18,056 nucleotides of DNA from DATLHO01 sp035539855 (lineage in GTDB: Bacteria; Bacteroidota; Ignavibacteria; OLB7), in NCBI GenBank assembly GCA_035539855.1, contig DATLHO010000311.1, positions 1 through 18,056 on the forward strand, written 5' to 3'. Positions within the stretch are counted from its first letter, which is position 1. Each line of letters opens with the position of its first letter. This document shows positions 7,247-15,194 of this stretch, one piece after another. The position numbers and the translations under genes were made by a program. The notes beneath the pieces are model-generated. The model saw only the letters and a list, made by a program, of their open reading frames with translations, was not told where the DNA came from and made no database searches.

Positions 7247-8712
7247 CCGATGGCCTCCGCCGCGTGATCGTTGCCGACATGCTCGGCCGGCGCGGGCGCT
7301 GCGGCCGCGGGTACCAGCGGCTCGAAGCGCGCCTGGAAGAACCGGAGATATTTCGGCTCGTAGATCATCCGCATGCCGGTGATGCTCTCGCGACGTGCGA
7401 ACAGGTCCATGATCGATTCGGCGGTGACGTCCATGTGCGCCTGCGTGTAGACGCGACGCGGGATCGTCAGGCGCACGAGTTCGAGCTTCGGTCGATGGTG
7501 GTCGCCGGTCGCGGCGTTGCGTCCGGCGGAGACGATGCCGCGCTCCATCGCGCGCACGCCCGACTCGAGGTAGAGCTCGGCGGCAAGCGTCTGCGCCGGG
7601 TACTCGTCCTGCGGGATGTGCGGAAGGAAGCGCTTCGCGTCGAGGAAGATCGCGTGGCCGCCGACCGGACGCACGATCGGGATGCCGGCGGCGACGAGCT
7701 TCTCGCCGAGATACTCGACCTGTCCGACGCGCGCGCGGATGTGCTCCTCGCTGACCGCCTCCTCGATGCCGATCGCCATCGCCTCCATGTCGCGTCCTGC
7801 CAGGCCTCCGTAGGTGTGCAGTCCTTCGAAGACGACGACGAGGTTGCGCGCCTCCTCGAACACGTCCCAGTCGTTGAGCGCGAGGAAGCCGCCGATGTTG
7901 ACGAGCAGGTCCTTCTTGCCACTCATCGTCGCGCCGTCGCTGTACAGGCACATCTCACGCAGGATCGATGCGATCGACGTCTGCTGATAGCCCGGCTCGC
8001 GCTGCTTGATGAACCAGGCGTTCTCGATCGCGCGCGTCGCGTCGAGGATGACCTTGATGCCGTGCTGGTAGGCGAGCTCGCTGACCGCGCGGAGGTTCTC
8101 CATCGAGATGGGCTGGCCGCCGGCCATGTTCACGGTCGCGGCGACGGAGATGTAGGGGATCTTCTCCGCGCCCACGCGCTCGATGAGCGCGCGGAACTTG
8201 TCGAGGTCGACGTTGCCCTTGAACGGGAAGAGCGACTCCGAGTCGTGCGCCTCGTCGATGATCACGTCGACGAACGTCGCGCCGTTGAGCTCCTGATGCA
8301 GGCGCGTCGTCGTGAAGTACATGTTGCCCGGCACGAACGTGCCCGGCTTGATGAGGATCTGCGAGATGAGGTTCTCGGCGCCGCGGCCCTGGTGCGTCGG
8401 CACGACGTAGCGGTAGCCGTAGTACTGCTGGATCGTGCTCTCGAGCCGATAGAAGTTGCGGCTGCCGGCGTAGGCTTCGTCGCCCATCATCAGGCCCGAC
8501 CACTGCCGGTCGCTCATCGCGTTGGTGCCGCTGTCGGTCAGAAGGTCGATGTAGACGTCGTCGCTGCGCAGCAGAAACGTGTTGTAGCCGGCCTCCTGAA
8601 GCGCCAGCTGCCGTTCGGCACGCGTGGTCATCTTCAGCAGCTCGACCATCTTGATCTTGTAGGGCTCGGCCCACGACCGACGTGCTGTTGCGTTGGTGGG
8701 ATCCTGGCTCAT
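7243..8712 (-). CDS. tpl: Tyrosine phenol-lyase
   Basis: This 489-residue PLP enzyme should split L-tyrosine to phenol, pyruvate and ammonia. Alignment by eye to Citrobacter freundii TPL runs with a constant offset of 10: Tyr81 (Tyr71), Thr134 in YFTTTR (Thr124), Asp224 and Arg227 in LDATR (Asp214, Arg217), Lys267 in SGKKD (PLP Lys257), Arg391 in AMERG (Arg381) and Phe458 in LRFF (Phe448). Thr124, Arg381 and Phe448 distinguish TPL from tryptophanase, so the assignment is firm. The segment SAGRNAATGDHHRPKLELVR is also TPL-like. The ATG at 8712 has GGGGAG 6 nt upstream; a longer reading from 8778 would add 22 residues and is less likely. The Ala/Pro-rich tail of about 22 residues is extra. It is the first gene of a tpl-tnaA pair, with a perfect ATGAC-N4-GTCAT palindrome 84 nt upstream of its start. 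Confidence 0.95.
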   Translation of the reverse strand: MSQDPTNATARRSWAEPYKIKMVELLKMTTRAERQLALQEAGYNTFLLRSDDVYIDLLTDSGTNAMSDRQWSGLMMGDEAYAGSRNFYRLESTIQQYYGYRYVVPTHQGRGAENLISQILIKPGTFVPGNMYFTTTRLHQELNGATFVDVIIDEAHDSESLFPFKGNVDLDKFRALIERVGAEKIPYISVAATVNMAGGQPISMENLRAVSELAYQHGIKVILDATRAIENAWFIKQREPGYQQTSIASILREMCLYSDGATMSGKKDLLVNIGGFLALNDWDVFEEARNLVVVFEGLHTYGGLAGRDMEAMAIGIEEAVSEEHIRARVGQVEYLGEKLVAAGIPIVRPVGGHAIFLDAKRFLPHIPQDEYPAQTLAAELYLESGVRAMERGIVSAGRNAATGDHHRPKLELVRLTIPRRVYTQAHMDVTAESIMDLFARRESITGMRMIYEPKYLRFFQARFEPLVPAAAAPAPAEHVGNDHAAEAIG

Positions 8713-8789
8713 GATGCGCTCCCCGCACTCGTGTGTATGGACTGGGAAAAGGGTCGATGGCAATTTGCCGGTGAGCACACGCGCGGAAT

Positions 8790-8803
8790 ATGACGTGAGT
8801 CAT
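8790..8803. promoter_or_regulatory. Perfect Crp/Fnr-type palindrome upstream of tpl-tnaA
   Basis: ATGAC-GTGA-GTCAT is a perfect 5-N4-5 palindrome with the spacing of Fnr sites (TTGAT-N4-ATCAA) and the TGA core contacted by E-x-x-x-R recognition helices. It is followed on the plus strand by GGTCGCG, as is the second perfect copy at 11427. A weak -10-like CAAATT lies 22 nt downstream in the tpl direction, so activation from about -41.5 is possible. The likely binder is the regulator encoded at 5120-5755. Confidence 0.6.
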
Positions 8804-8856
8804 GGTCGCGCCGACGCAAGCGGCCGTGCGGGCTGCGAAGACGTGAATGTTTGCAA

Positions 8857-8885
8857 TTGAAGAGTAGTCCAGACTGGTGTATTGC
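8857..8885 (+). promoter_or_regulatory. Possible sigma70-type promoter for the GH16 gene
   Basis: TTGAAG (8857-8862) and TATTGC (8880-8885) are separated by exactly 17 nt, about 140 nt upstream of the GH16 ATG. The -35 matches 4 of 6 consensus bases and the -10 only 3 of 6. Promoter consensus in this lineage is uncertain, so this is only a candidate. Confidence 0.3.
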
Positions 8886-9023
8886 CTCTTCCCCCTTCAA
8901 CCTGCGTCCTCGTTTATGGGAAATGGGAGGGGGAAATGGAAGCTGTCAGTGCGGGGCGTCCGAAACGCGATTGCGTACCTTCGTACCATCTCTTCCGCAC
9001 CGACTCTAAACCTCCTCGATCGC

Positions 9024-9797
9024 ATGCGACTCTTCCCCGCCCTCTTCGCCGTTGCACTGGCTTCGTGCTCGACGACGCAGCCGACGCCTCCGCCCGACGA
9101 CACCACCGGCACGGCGCCCCGCTGGGAGCTCACGTTCAGCGACGACTTCAACGGCGACTCGCTCGACGACTCGCACTGGCGCGTGCGCGAGCAGTACCCG
9201 TTCATCAACAACGAGCTCGGCTACTACCGCGTAGGGAATGTCGACGTCGATGGTGGGAACCTGGTGATCAGGAGCGCTCGCGAGCGGACGTTCGGCGGCG
9301 GCGCGTGGCACGACTACACGACCGGATGGGTGTACTCGATCTTCTCGCAGCGCTACGGCCGGTGGGAGATCCGCGCGCGCATGCCGCGCGGACAGGGTCT
9401 GCACTTCGGCTTCTGGATGGTGCCGGCCGACAGCACCTATCCTCCCGAGATCGACATCGTCGAGGTGCTCGGCAACACGCCGACGTGGGCGCGCTTTCAC
9501 CTGCACTGGCGCGATTCGATCACGAACCTCATGGACGGCGTCAGGAGCTACTACATTGGTCCTGACTTCTCGCGAGACTACCACACGTTCGCCGTCGAGT
9601 GGGATTCGGCGATGGTGCGCTGGTACGTCGACGGCGCCTGGCGATTCACCGCGACGCGCGAGGTCCCGCAGAAGGCGATGTACCTGATCTTCAACACGGC
9701 CGTCGGCGGCAACTACCCGGGCAATCCCGACAGCACGACCGTGTTTCCCGTGTTCACCGAGATCGACTGGGTACGCGTGTGGCGGCAGGTGAACTAG
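9024..9797 (+). CDS. Family 16 glycoside hydrolase lipoprotein (beta-glucanase-like)
   Basis: This 257-residue predicted lipoprotein has a signal sequence with lipobox LASC (Cys15), then a Thr/Pro-rich linker (residues 16-32) and a GH16 domain. The catalytic signature ExDxxE is intact as EIDIVE (Glu142 nucleophile, Asp144, Glu147 acid/base). It is preceded by GRWEIRARMPRGQGLHFGFW, typical of the substrate-cleft strands of laminarinase-like enzymes. It ends in EIDWVRVWRQ, the usual C-terminal strand. It probably hydrolyses a beta-1,3 or mixed-linkage glucan or a related galactan at the cell surface; the exact substrate cannot be read from the sequence. The ATG at 9024 puts the signal peptide at the N-terminus; an in-frame extension to 8877 would bury it. 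No good Shine-Dalgarno sequence precedes it. It is the only plus-strand gene and is convergent with the nitronate monooxygenase-like gene. Confidence 0.92.
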   Translation: MRLFPALFAVALASCSTTQPTPPPDDTTGTAPRWELTFSDDFNGDSLDDSHWRVREQYPFINNELGYYRVGNVDVDGGNLVIRSARERTFGGGAWHDYTTGWVYSIFSQRYGRWEIRARMPRGQGLHFGFWMVPADSTYPPEIDIVEVLGNTPTWARFHLHWRDSITNLMDGVRSYYIGPDFSRDYHTFAVEWDSAMVRWYVDGAWRFTATREVPQKAMYLIFNTAVGGNYPGNPDSTTVFPVFTEIDWVRVWRQVN

Positions 9798-9830
9798 GCC
9801 TCCCCTCTCTCACCGCAATTGAGCGCACCC

Positions 9831-9879
9831 TGTCATCCTCGAAGGGGACCTTTCCCAGGCTGCGCATCGCCGCATGACA
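9831..9879. repeat. 49-nt inverted-repeat element between convergent genes
   Basis: TGTCAT (9831-9836) and ATGACA (9874-9879) are perfect terminal inverted repeats. Between them is sequence with an inner GGGA-CCTT-TCCC mini-hairpin. It lies 33 nt after the GH16 stop and 39 nt before the stop of the convergent gene. It resembles short palindromic extragenic elements beginning TGTCATCCT that recur in many bacterial genomes; it could also serve as a bidirectional terminator. Only one copy is in this window. Confidence 0.4.
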
Positions 9880-9917
9880 AGCTGGGAGCAACGTGGAGTT
9901 GTGACGACAGCGGAACG

Positions 9918-11357
9918 TCAGCCGCCCCGCAACATCCTCACCGCATCGGCCGCCGAATACCCTCTCGGATTCTCGAGCTCACCCAGGAACGAAAGATCCT
10001 CGCCCAGCGTCACCAGCGGCTGCTCGACGTACGGCTCGTCGGATCCCTCGATCGATCGCACCTGTGGCAGCGAGATCGTCGCGAGCAGCGCGTTGCACAG
10101 GCAGCGCTTGCCTACCGTCGAGGCCTCGTCACCGCCCTTCGTGAGATACTTGTCAACCGGCTCACCGGGACAGCGATAGTCGAGACGGCCATCCTCGGCC
10201 CGATAGGGCGAGCGGAGAATGCCCAGATCGCAGATGCGCTCGCGGGCGTCGTAGACCGCGTCGCGGCTGAGGGTGTTGTCGAGTCCGGCCTCCTTGAACG
10301 GGAAGCCCGACGGCGAGCCGTCCATGTTGGTCATGACCGCGAGCTCGCCAGCGAGCGCCTGCTCGATGGCGTCGCTGCGCAGGTCGGCGCGCAGTGCCGA
10401 GTCCTGGCAGAGTGCGAAGATGCTGCCCGCCTGGATGCCCTGGGCGCCAGCGGCGATCGCTTCGTCGAGCGCACCGGGGCGCGCGTACGATCCGGCGAGC
10501 CAGAACGGCAGTCCCATCGCTCGCATCTCCTCGAGGTTGGCGTCGTCCTGCGGTCCGTACAGCGGCGACGTGTCGTCGGCGGCGCGGCGACGATTGCGTG
10601 GAGGCGCGTTGTGCCCGCCGGCGCGCGGGCCCTCGACGACGAATCCGTCGACGCGTCCGTTGCTGCGCTTCAGCAGCATCGCGCCGAGCACGTGCGAGGA
10701 GATGATCGGCAGGAAGTACGGTCGCTTCAACGGCGGGGCGCCCTCGTCGACGCCGATCTCAGCCGGATCGAAGCGCTCCTCGATTCCCTCTCCCGCCTTC
10801 TCTCCGATCACCGTCAGGCGATAACTCGCCGGCCGATGCTGCGACAGCTCGTCGAGCGCGCCCGGGATCTGGTGCGGAATGCCCGCGCCCATGATCACGT
10901 AATCGACGCCGGCGAGCATCGCGCCATAGAGCGATGGAAGGTGCGCGAGCTGGATCTTCTCGAGATAGTTCACCGCGACGGCGCCGTCGTGACCGTCCTT
11001 CGCGAGCCATACCTCGACAAAGCTCGCCGCCACGAGCAGCGCTGCGGCGGCGGTCTTCAACGGATGCGAGAGCATGGGTGGCGTGCGATACGGCTCGACG
11101 GGAGAACGGCCTCCCTCGACGAAGTAGCGACCGAGAATCTTCTCCGCGATCCTGGGGAAGGGAAAGTTCTCGAGCGCCCTTCGGACGTGACCGCCGGGAT
11201 CGCCATCCTGCAGCCGGCGCGTGAGAACCATCCAGACACCGGTTCCGGAGACGGTGCCGAGCTCGCCGGCACGGCTGACTGCGCGCGCGAGCCTCCAGTC
11301 GGACAGGCCGATGCCCATGCCGCCCTGGATGATGCGCGGGTGAAGTGAGAGTTCCAT
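9918..11357 (-). CDS. Long-form nitronate monooxygenase / 2-nitropropane dioxygenase-like flavoprotein
   Basis: This 479-residue FMN-dependent TIM-barrel protein starts with IIQGGMG (residues 9-15), the N-terminal signature of the nitronate monooxygenase/FabK family. It contains EGPRAGGHN (242-250), where the family's catalytic/flavin histidine lies, and GIQAGSIFAL (307-316) for FMN phosphate binding. The family oxidises alkyl nitronates or reduces enoyl-ACP. At 479 residues it is well over the 310-350 of classical members. The extra length includes a C-terminal extension with four cysteines (Cys376, Cys396, Cys419, Cys421; DYRCPGEP and GKRCLCN) that could bind metal. The substrate is unknown. 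The start at 11357 places IIQGGMG near the N-terminus; the ribosome-binding site is weak. A perfect ATGAC-N4-GTCAT palindrome sits 70-83 nt upstream of the ATG, matching the site before tpl. It follows the act operon but is probably separately controlled. Confidence 0.85.
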   Translation of the reverse strand: MELSLHPRIIQGGMGIGLSDWRLARAVSRAGELGTVSGTGVWMVLTRRLQDGDPGGHVRRALENFPFPRIAEKILGRYFVEGGRSPVEPYRTPPMLSHPLKTAAAALLVAASFVEVWLAKDGHDGAVAVNYLEKIQLAHLPSLYGAMLAGVDYVIMGAGIPHQIPGALDELSQHRPASYRLTVIGEKAGEGIEERFDPAEIGVDEGAPPLKRPYFLPIISSHVLGAMLLKRSNGRVDGFVVEGPRAGGHNAPPRNRRRAADDTSPLYGPQDDANLEEMRAMGLPFWLAGSYARPGALDEAIAAGAQGIQAGSIFALCQDSALRADLRSDAIEQALAGELAVMTNMDGSPSGFPFKEAGLDNTLSRDAVYDARERICDLGILRSPYRAEDGRLDYRCPGEPVDKYLTKGGDEASTVGKRCLCNALLATISLPQVRSIEGSDEPYVEQPLVTLGEDLSFLGELENPRGYSAADAVRMLRGG

Positions 11358-11382
11358 GTGCGAGTCTACCGCTTCGTTGACA

Positions 11383-11419
11383 TTGCTTGCGAAACTCGTA
11401 GGTACGGGACTTCGCGCAA
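11383..11419. other. Stem-loop in the leader of the nitronate monooxygenase-like gene
   Basis: TTGC-tt-GCGAA (11383-11393) pairs with TTCGCGCAA (11411-11419) as nine base pairs with a 2-nt bulge and a 17-nt loop. It lies between the palindrome and the start codon, 17 nt after the actF stop. No T-run follows, so it may be a weak act terminator or a leader RNA structure. Confidence 0.3.
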
Positions 11420-11426
11420 TGCCCCT

Positions 11427-11440
11427 ATGACATCCGTCAT
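11427..11440. promoter_or_regulatory. Perfect Crp/Fnr-type palindrome upstream of the nitronate monooxygenase-like gene
   Basis: ATGAC-ATCC-GTCAT is the second perfect copy of the 5-N4-5 palindrome. On the plus strand it is followed by GGTCGCG exactly as at 8790-8803, giving a shared block GTCATGGTCGCG. It overlaps the actF stop codon (11437-11439). TACCTA lies 22 nt downstream toward the gene, the position expected for a -10 under class II activation, though its match is poor. Confidence 0.6.
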
Positions 11441-12615
11441 GGTCGCGACAACTCGCCGATCGGGACGCCGAGTCCCTCCTCGAGATACGGATCGTGCACC
11501 GGCGCCATCGCCGCACGCGAGAGCGCACGATCGGCGACGAGAAGAACGAGGGCGCCGAAGCCCGCGACGACCACGATGTCGATCACGCCCGGCACCGACG
11601 ATCCGGTCGTCGGCGGAAGCACGATCGTCGCGATGTCGAGGTAGTGTCCGGCGATCACGGCGAGCGAGCCGGCGACGAGCCAGCGCGGATTACGCTTGGC
11701 GCCGCGACCGATCAGCAGCACGAACGGAACGATCCACCCGAGCGCCACGTTGGCGATGAAGAACGTCGCGCCTCCGGGCACCGCGAACCGGCTCGCGTAG
11801 TAGATGCCCTCCTCGGGCAGGTTCGCATAGTAGATGAGCATGTACTGGCAGAACCACAGGTACGCCCAGAACGTCGAGAACGCGAAGACCATCTTGCCGA
11901 GGTTGTGCAGGTGCTCCGTCGTCACGTGCGGCATCAGCCCACGCGCGCGCAGCCAGACGACCACGACGGCGATCGCGGCGAGGCCGCTGGCGAAGACGCC
12001 CGAGAACACGTACCAGCCATACAGCGTGCTGTAGAAGTGCGGCTGGACCGACATCAGCCAGTCGACGCTCGCGGTCGTGATCGTCAGCGCGAGCACGACG
12101 AGGAACACGCCGGAGATCACGCGCGAGCGCATCGTCGCCGCGACACCGGGTCGATGATCCTGCCGCAGCGACTGGCGACGCAGCAGCCACGCGAAGCCGA
12201 CCCACACGCCGAGCACGACGACCATGCGCACGGCGAAGAATGGAAGCTGCAACCACGCCGCCTTGAACGCCATCGCACCCTCGGCCTCGATGACTCCGGG
12301 ATGCGTCCACTCGTAGAGCGCGCCGGCGCCGGCGAGCGTGACGAGCATCGCGACCGCGCCGATCGGCAGGTAGGCCGCGAGCGCCTCGGGGACGCGGCGG
12401 ATCGTCGTGCTCCACGCTGCGTTCGTCAGGTGATGGATCGTCACGAAGACCACGCCGCCGAGGGCGATCGTGATCGCGAAGACGGCGCCGACGAGATACG
12501 CCGGCCAGACGCGTCCGCTGCCGGCGAGAGCCGCAGCGATCGCAACCGCGGCGGCGAGCACCACGAGCGTCGCCAGGATCATGCGTGCCGACGCGCTCAA
12601 CAGTCGCGTGTTCAT
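11437..12615 (-). CDS. actF: Alternative complex III membrane subunit ActF
   Basis: This 392-residue integral membrane protein has about ten hydrophobic segments and is the second NrfD/PsrC-like subunit of ACIII, paired with ActC in the membrane. Typical ACIII features are the first helix after MNTRLLSASARM, VTIHHLTNAAWS in the second helix region, TTASVDWLMSVQPHFYSTLYG in the middle, and FSTFWAYLWFCQYMLIYYANLPEE, all characteristic of ActF and its homologues. The acidic DPYLEEGL tail is cytosolic. ActF is thought to take part in quinol-linked proton movement, though the mechanism is less clear than for ActC. The ATG at 12615 overlaps the actE stop by ATGA. It is the last act gene in the window; no cytochrome oxidase subunit follows, unlike many ACIII loci. 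Confidence 0.9.
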   Translation of the reverse strand: MNTRLLSASARMILATLVVLAAAVAIAAALAGSGRVWPAYLVGAVFAITIALGGVVFVTIHHLTNAAWSTTIRRVPEALAAYLPIGAVAMLVTLAGAGALYEWTHPGVIEAEGAMAFKAAWLQLPFFAVRMVVVLGVWVGFAWLLRRQSLRQDHRPGVAATMRSRVISGVFLVVLALTITTASVDWLMSVQPHFYSTLYGWYVFSGVFASGLAAIAVVVVWLRARGLMPHVTTEHLHNLGKMVFAFSTFWAYLWFCQYMLIYYANLPEEGIYYASRFAVPGGATFFIANVALGWIVPFVLLIGRGAKRNPRWLVAGSLAVIAGHYLDIATIVLPPTTGSSVPGVIDIVVVAGFGALVLLVADRALSRAAMAPVHDPYLEEGLGVPIGELSRP

Positions 12616-13175
12616 CGGGACCCCTGCAGTATTCGGATGAAGTGGACGAGACGCCAGCGGTCCTCGCGCGAGACGAGCGGTCCGTGCGGCGGCATGTTGT
12701 TGCGTCCGACGGTGATCACGTGGTAGAGCGTGCCGTCGGCGAGCGCGCGGGATTTGTCGGTCGTGAACGACGGCGGGTTCGGATACTTCGGGATGATCGG
12801 TCCGTCGCCGAGTCCCTTCGCGCCGTGGCAGACCGCGCACTGGTTGGCGAAGACGACGGCGCCACGCTTCAGGTTCGCGGCATCGGCCGGCAGCGGGTTG
12901 ACGAGCTCGCGACCGGCGCGCTCCGCTTCGGCCGGCGTTGCCGCGTAGTCGAAAAGCTCGGCGCCGCGTGCGACGGTGCCGCGCACCGGCGGCTGCAGCG
13001 TCATGCGACCCGGCAGCACGTCGTTGCGCGTGAAGGGCTTCGCCGCCGCCGAGTGCTGCATCTGCGTCGGCCACTGGATGTTCGGCAGGGCCACGTCGCG
13101 CGCGGCGAGTGCCAGCCCTCCGACGACGACGATCGGCATCATCACGACACCGGTCCATGCAAGAGCTCGTTTCAT
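12612..13175 (-). CDS. actE: Alternative complex III mono-haem cytochrome c subunit ActE
   Basis: This 187-residue periplasmic cytochrome c is anchored or exported by an N-terminal hydrophobic segment (MKRALAWTGVVMMPIVVVGG) without a lipobox. The haem-binding motif CAVCH is at residues 113-117, and the distal ligand is probably Met161 in NNMPPHG. The segment DVALPNIQWPTQM resembles the N-terminal region of ActE proteins (D-x-x-x-P-x-x-x-x-P-x-M). It should pass electrons from ActA/ActB to a soluble carrier or directly to an oxidase. The ATG at 13175 overlaps the actD stop by ATGA and has GGAGG 4-5 nt upstream. The arrangement between actD and actF is the standard ACIII order. Confidence 0.92.
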   Translation of the reverse strand: MKRALAWTGVVMMPIVVVGGLALAARDVALPNIQWPTQMQHSAAAKPFTRNDVLPGRMTLQPPVRGTVARGAELFDYAATPAEAERAGRELVNPLPADAANLKRGAVVFANQCAVCHGAKGLGDGPIIPKYPNPPSFTTDKSRALADGTLYHVITVGRNNMPPHGPLVSREDRWRLVHFIRILQGSR

Positions 13176-13733
13176 GCTGCCTCCACTCCGTCGAGCACCG
13201 TGATGGCGCGGTGATGCTCCAGAATGCTCCGTGCGCCCAGCGTGTCGGTCGTCCCGTCCTCCTGTCGGAGCACGAGCACGAATCGATCGTCGGTCGCGCC
13301 CTCGAACAGCGGCTTGCGCGCGCCCGGCCGCAGCCGCGCGAGCACGAGGAATGCCGCGACCGTCGAGAGTCCGCCGATGAGCACGGTGAGCTCGAACGCG
13401 ACGGGCACGAAGAGCGCGAGCGGCGCGTTCGGCTTGCCGCCGATATTCATGGGCCAGTCGACGAGCGAGACCCAGAGCTGCAGGCCGACGGCGATCGCCA
13501 GGCCGAGCATCGACCCGATGAGCGCGACGCGCGTCAGGCGCGAGCGGCGGAGTCCCACCGCGTCGTCGAGGCCGTGGACGGGATAGGGCGTGTACGCGTC
13601 GTGCACCTCGAAGCCGGCTGCGCGCACGTCGCGGGCGGCGCCGACGATCTCGTCCTCGCTGCGGAACCAGGCCGCGATGAAGCGCACGCGACGACCGCCG
13701 GGCGTGCGCGCGCCGCGGCCGCGCCATGATGGT

Positions 13734-13747
<14 letters not shown>
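13172..13747 (-). CDS. actD: Alternative complex III subunit ActD (DUF3341)
   Basis: This 191-residue subunit has a soluble N-terminal part with AAWFRSEDEIVGAARDVRAA and the family motif DAYTPYPVHGLDDAVGL. Two adjacent transmembrane helices follow (about residues 72-95 and 108-137), joined by a loop carrying MNIGGKP, then a soluble C-terminal segment. This is the DUF3341 pattern of ActD. The start at 13747 overlaps the 3' end of actC by 14 nt. It is preceded by GGGGGTGATC, a near-complete anti-Shine-Dalgarno match, which supports it despite the Arg-rich first 20 residues. A GTG at 13687 just before RFIAAWF is the alternative. Its role in ACIII is structural, with no cofactor. Confidence 0.9.

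Positions 13748-15190
<1,443 letters not shown>

Positions 15191-15194
<4 letters not shown>

Larger units (their letters stand above)
8713..9023. other. Divergent intergenic region between tpl and the GH16 gene
   Basis: This 311-nt gap separates tpl (minus) and the GH16 lipoprotein gene (plus). It holds the palindrome at 8790-8803 and a possible plus-strand promoter at 8857-8885. In the presumed GH16 leader, TTCCCCCT (8889-8896) can pair with AGGGGGAA (8928-8935), and GGGAAATGG is repeated at 8918-8926 and 8931-8939. No further open reading frame there looks like a gene. Confidence 0.6.

Noticed and set aside
5855..7951. A 698-residue fusion-like reading of tnaA extended upstream
   Set aside because: The extra N-terminal part is an out-of-frame Arg-rich shadow of tpl; the ATG at 7246 with its ribosome-binding site and ATGA overlap explains the gene.
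7264..8793. A 509-codon plus-strand open frame opposite tpl
   Set aside because: It mirrors the tpl frame; tpl has conserved catalytic residues and a good ribosome-binding site, whereas this frame has no recognisable motif.
9819..11348. A 509-codon plus-strand open frame opposite the nitronate monooxygenase-like gene
   Set aside because: The minus strand carries the FMN-family motifs; the plus frame shows none.
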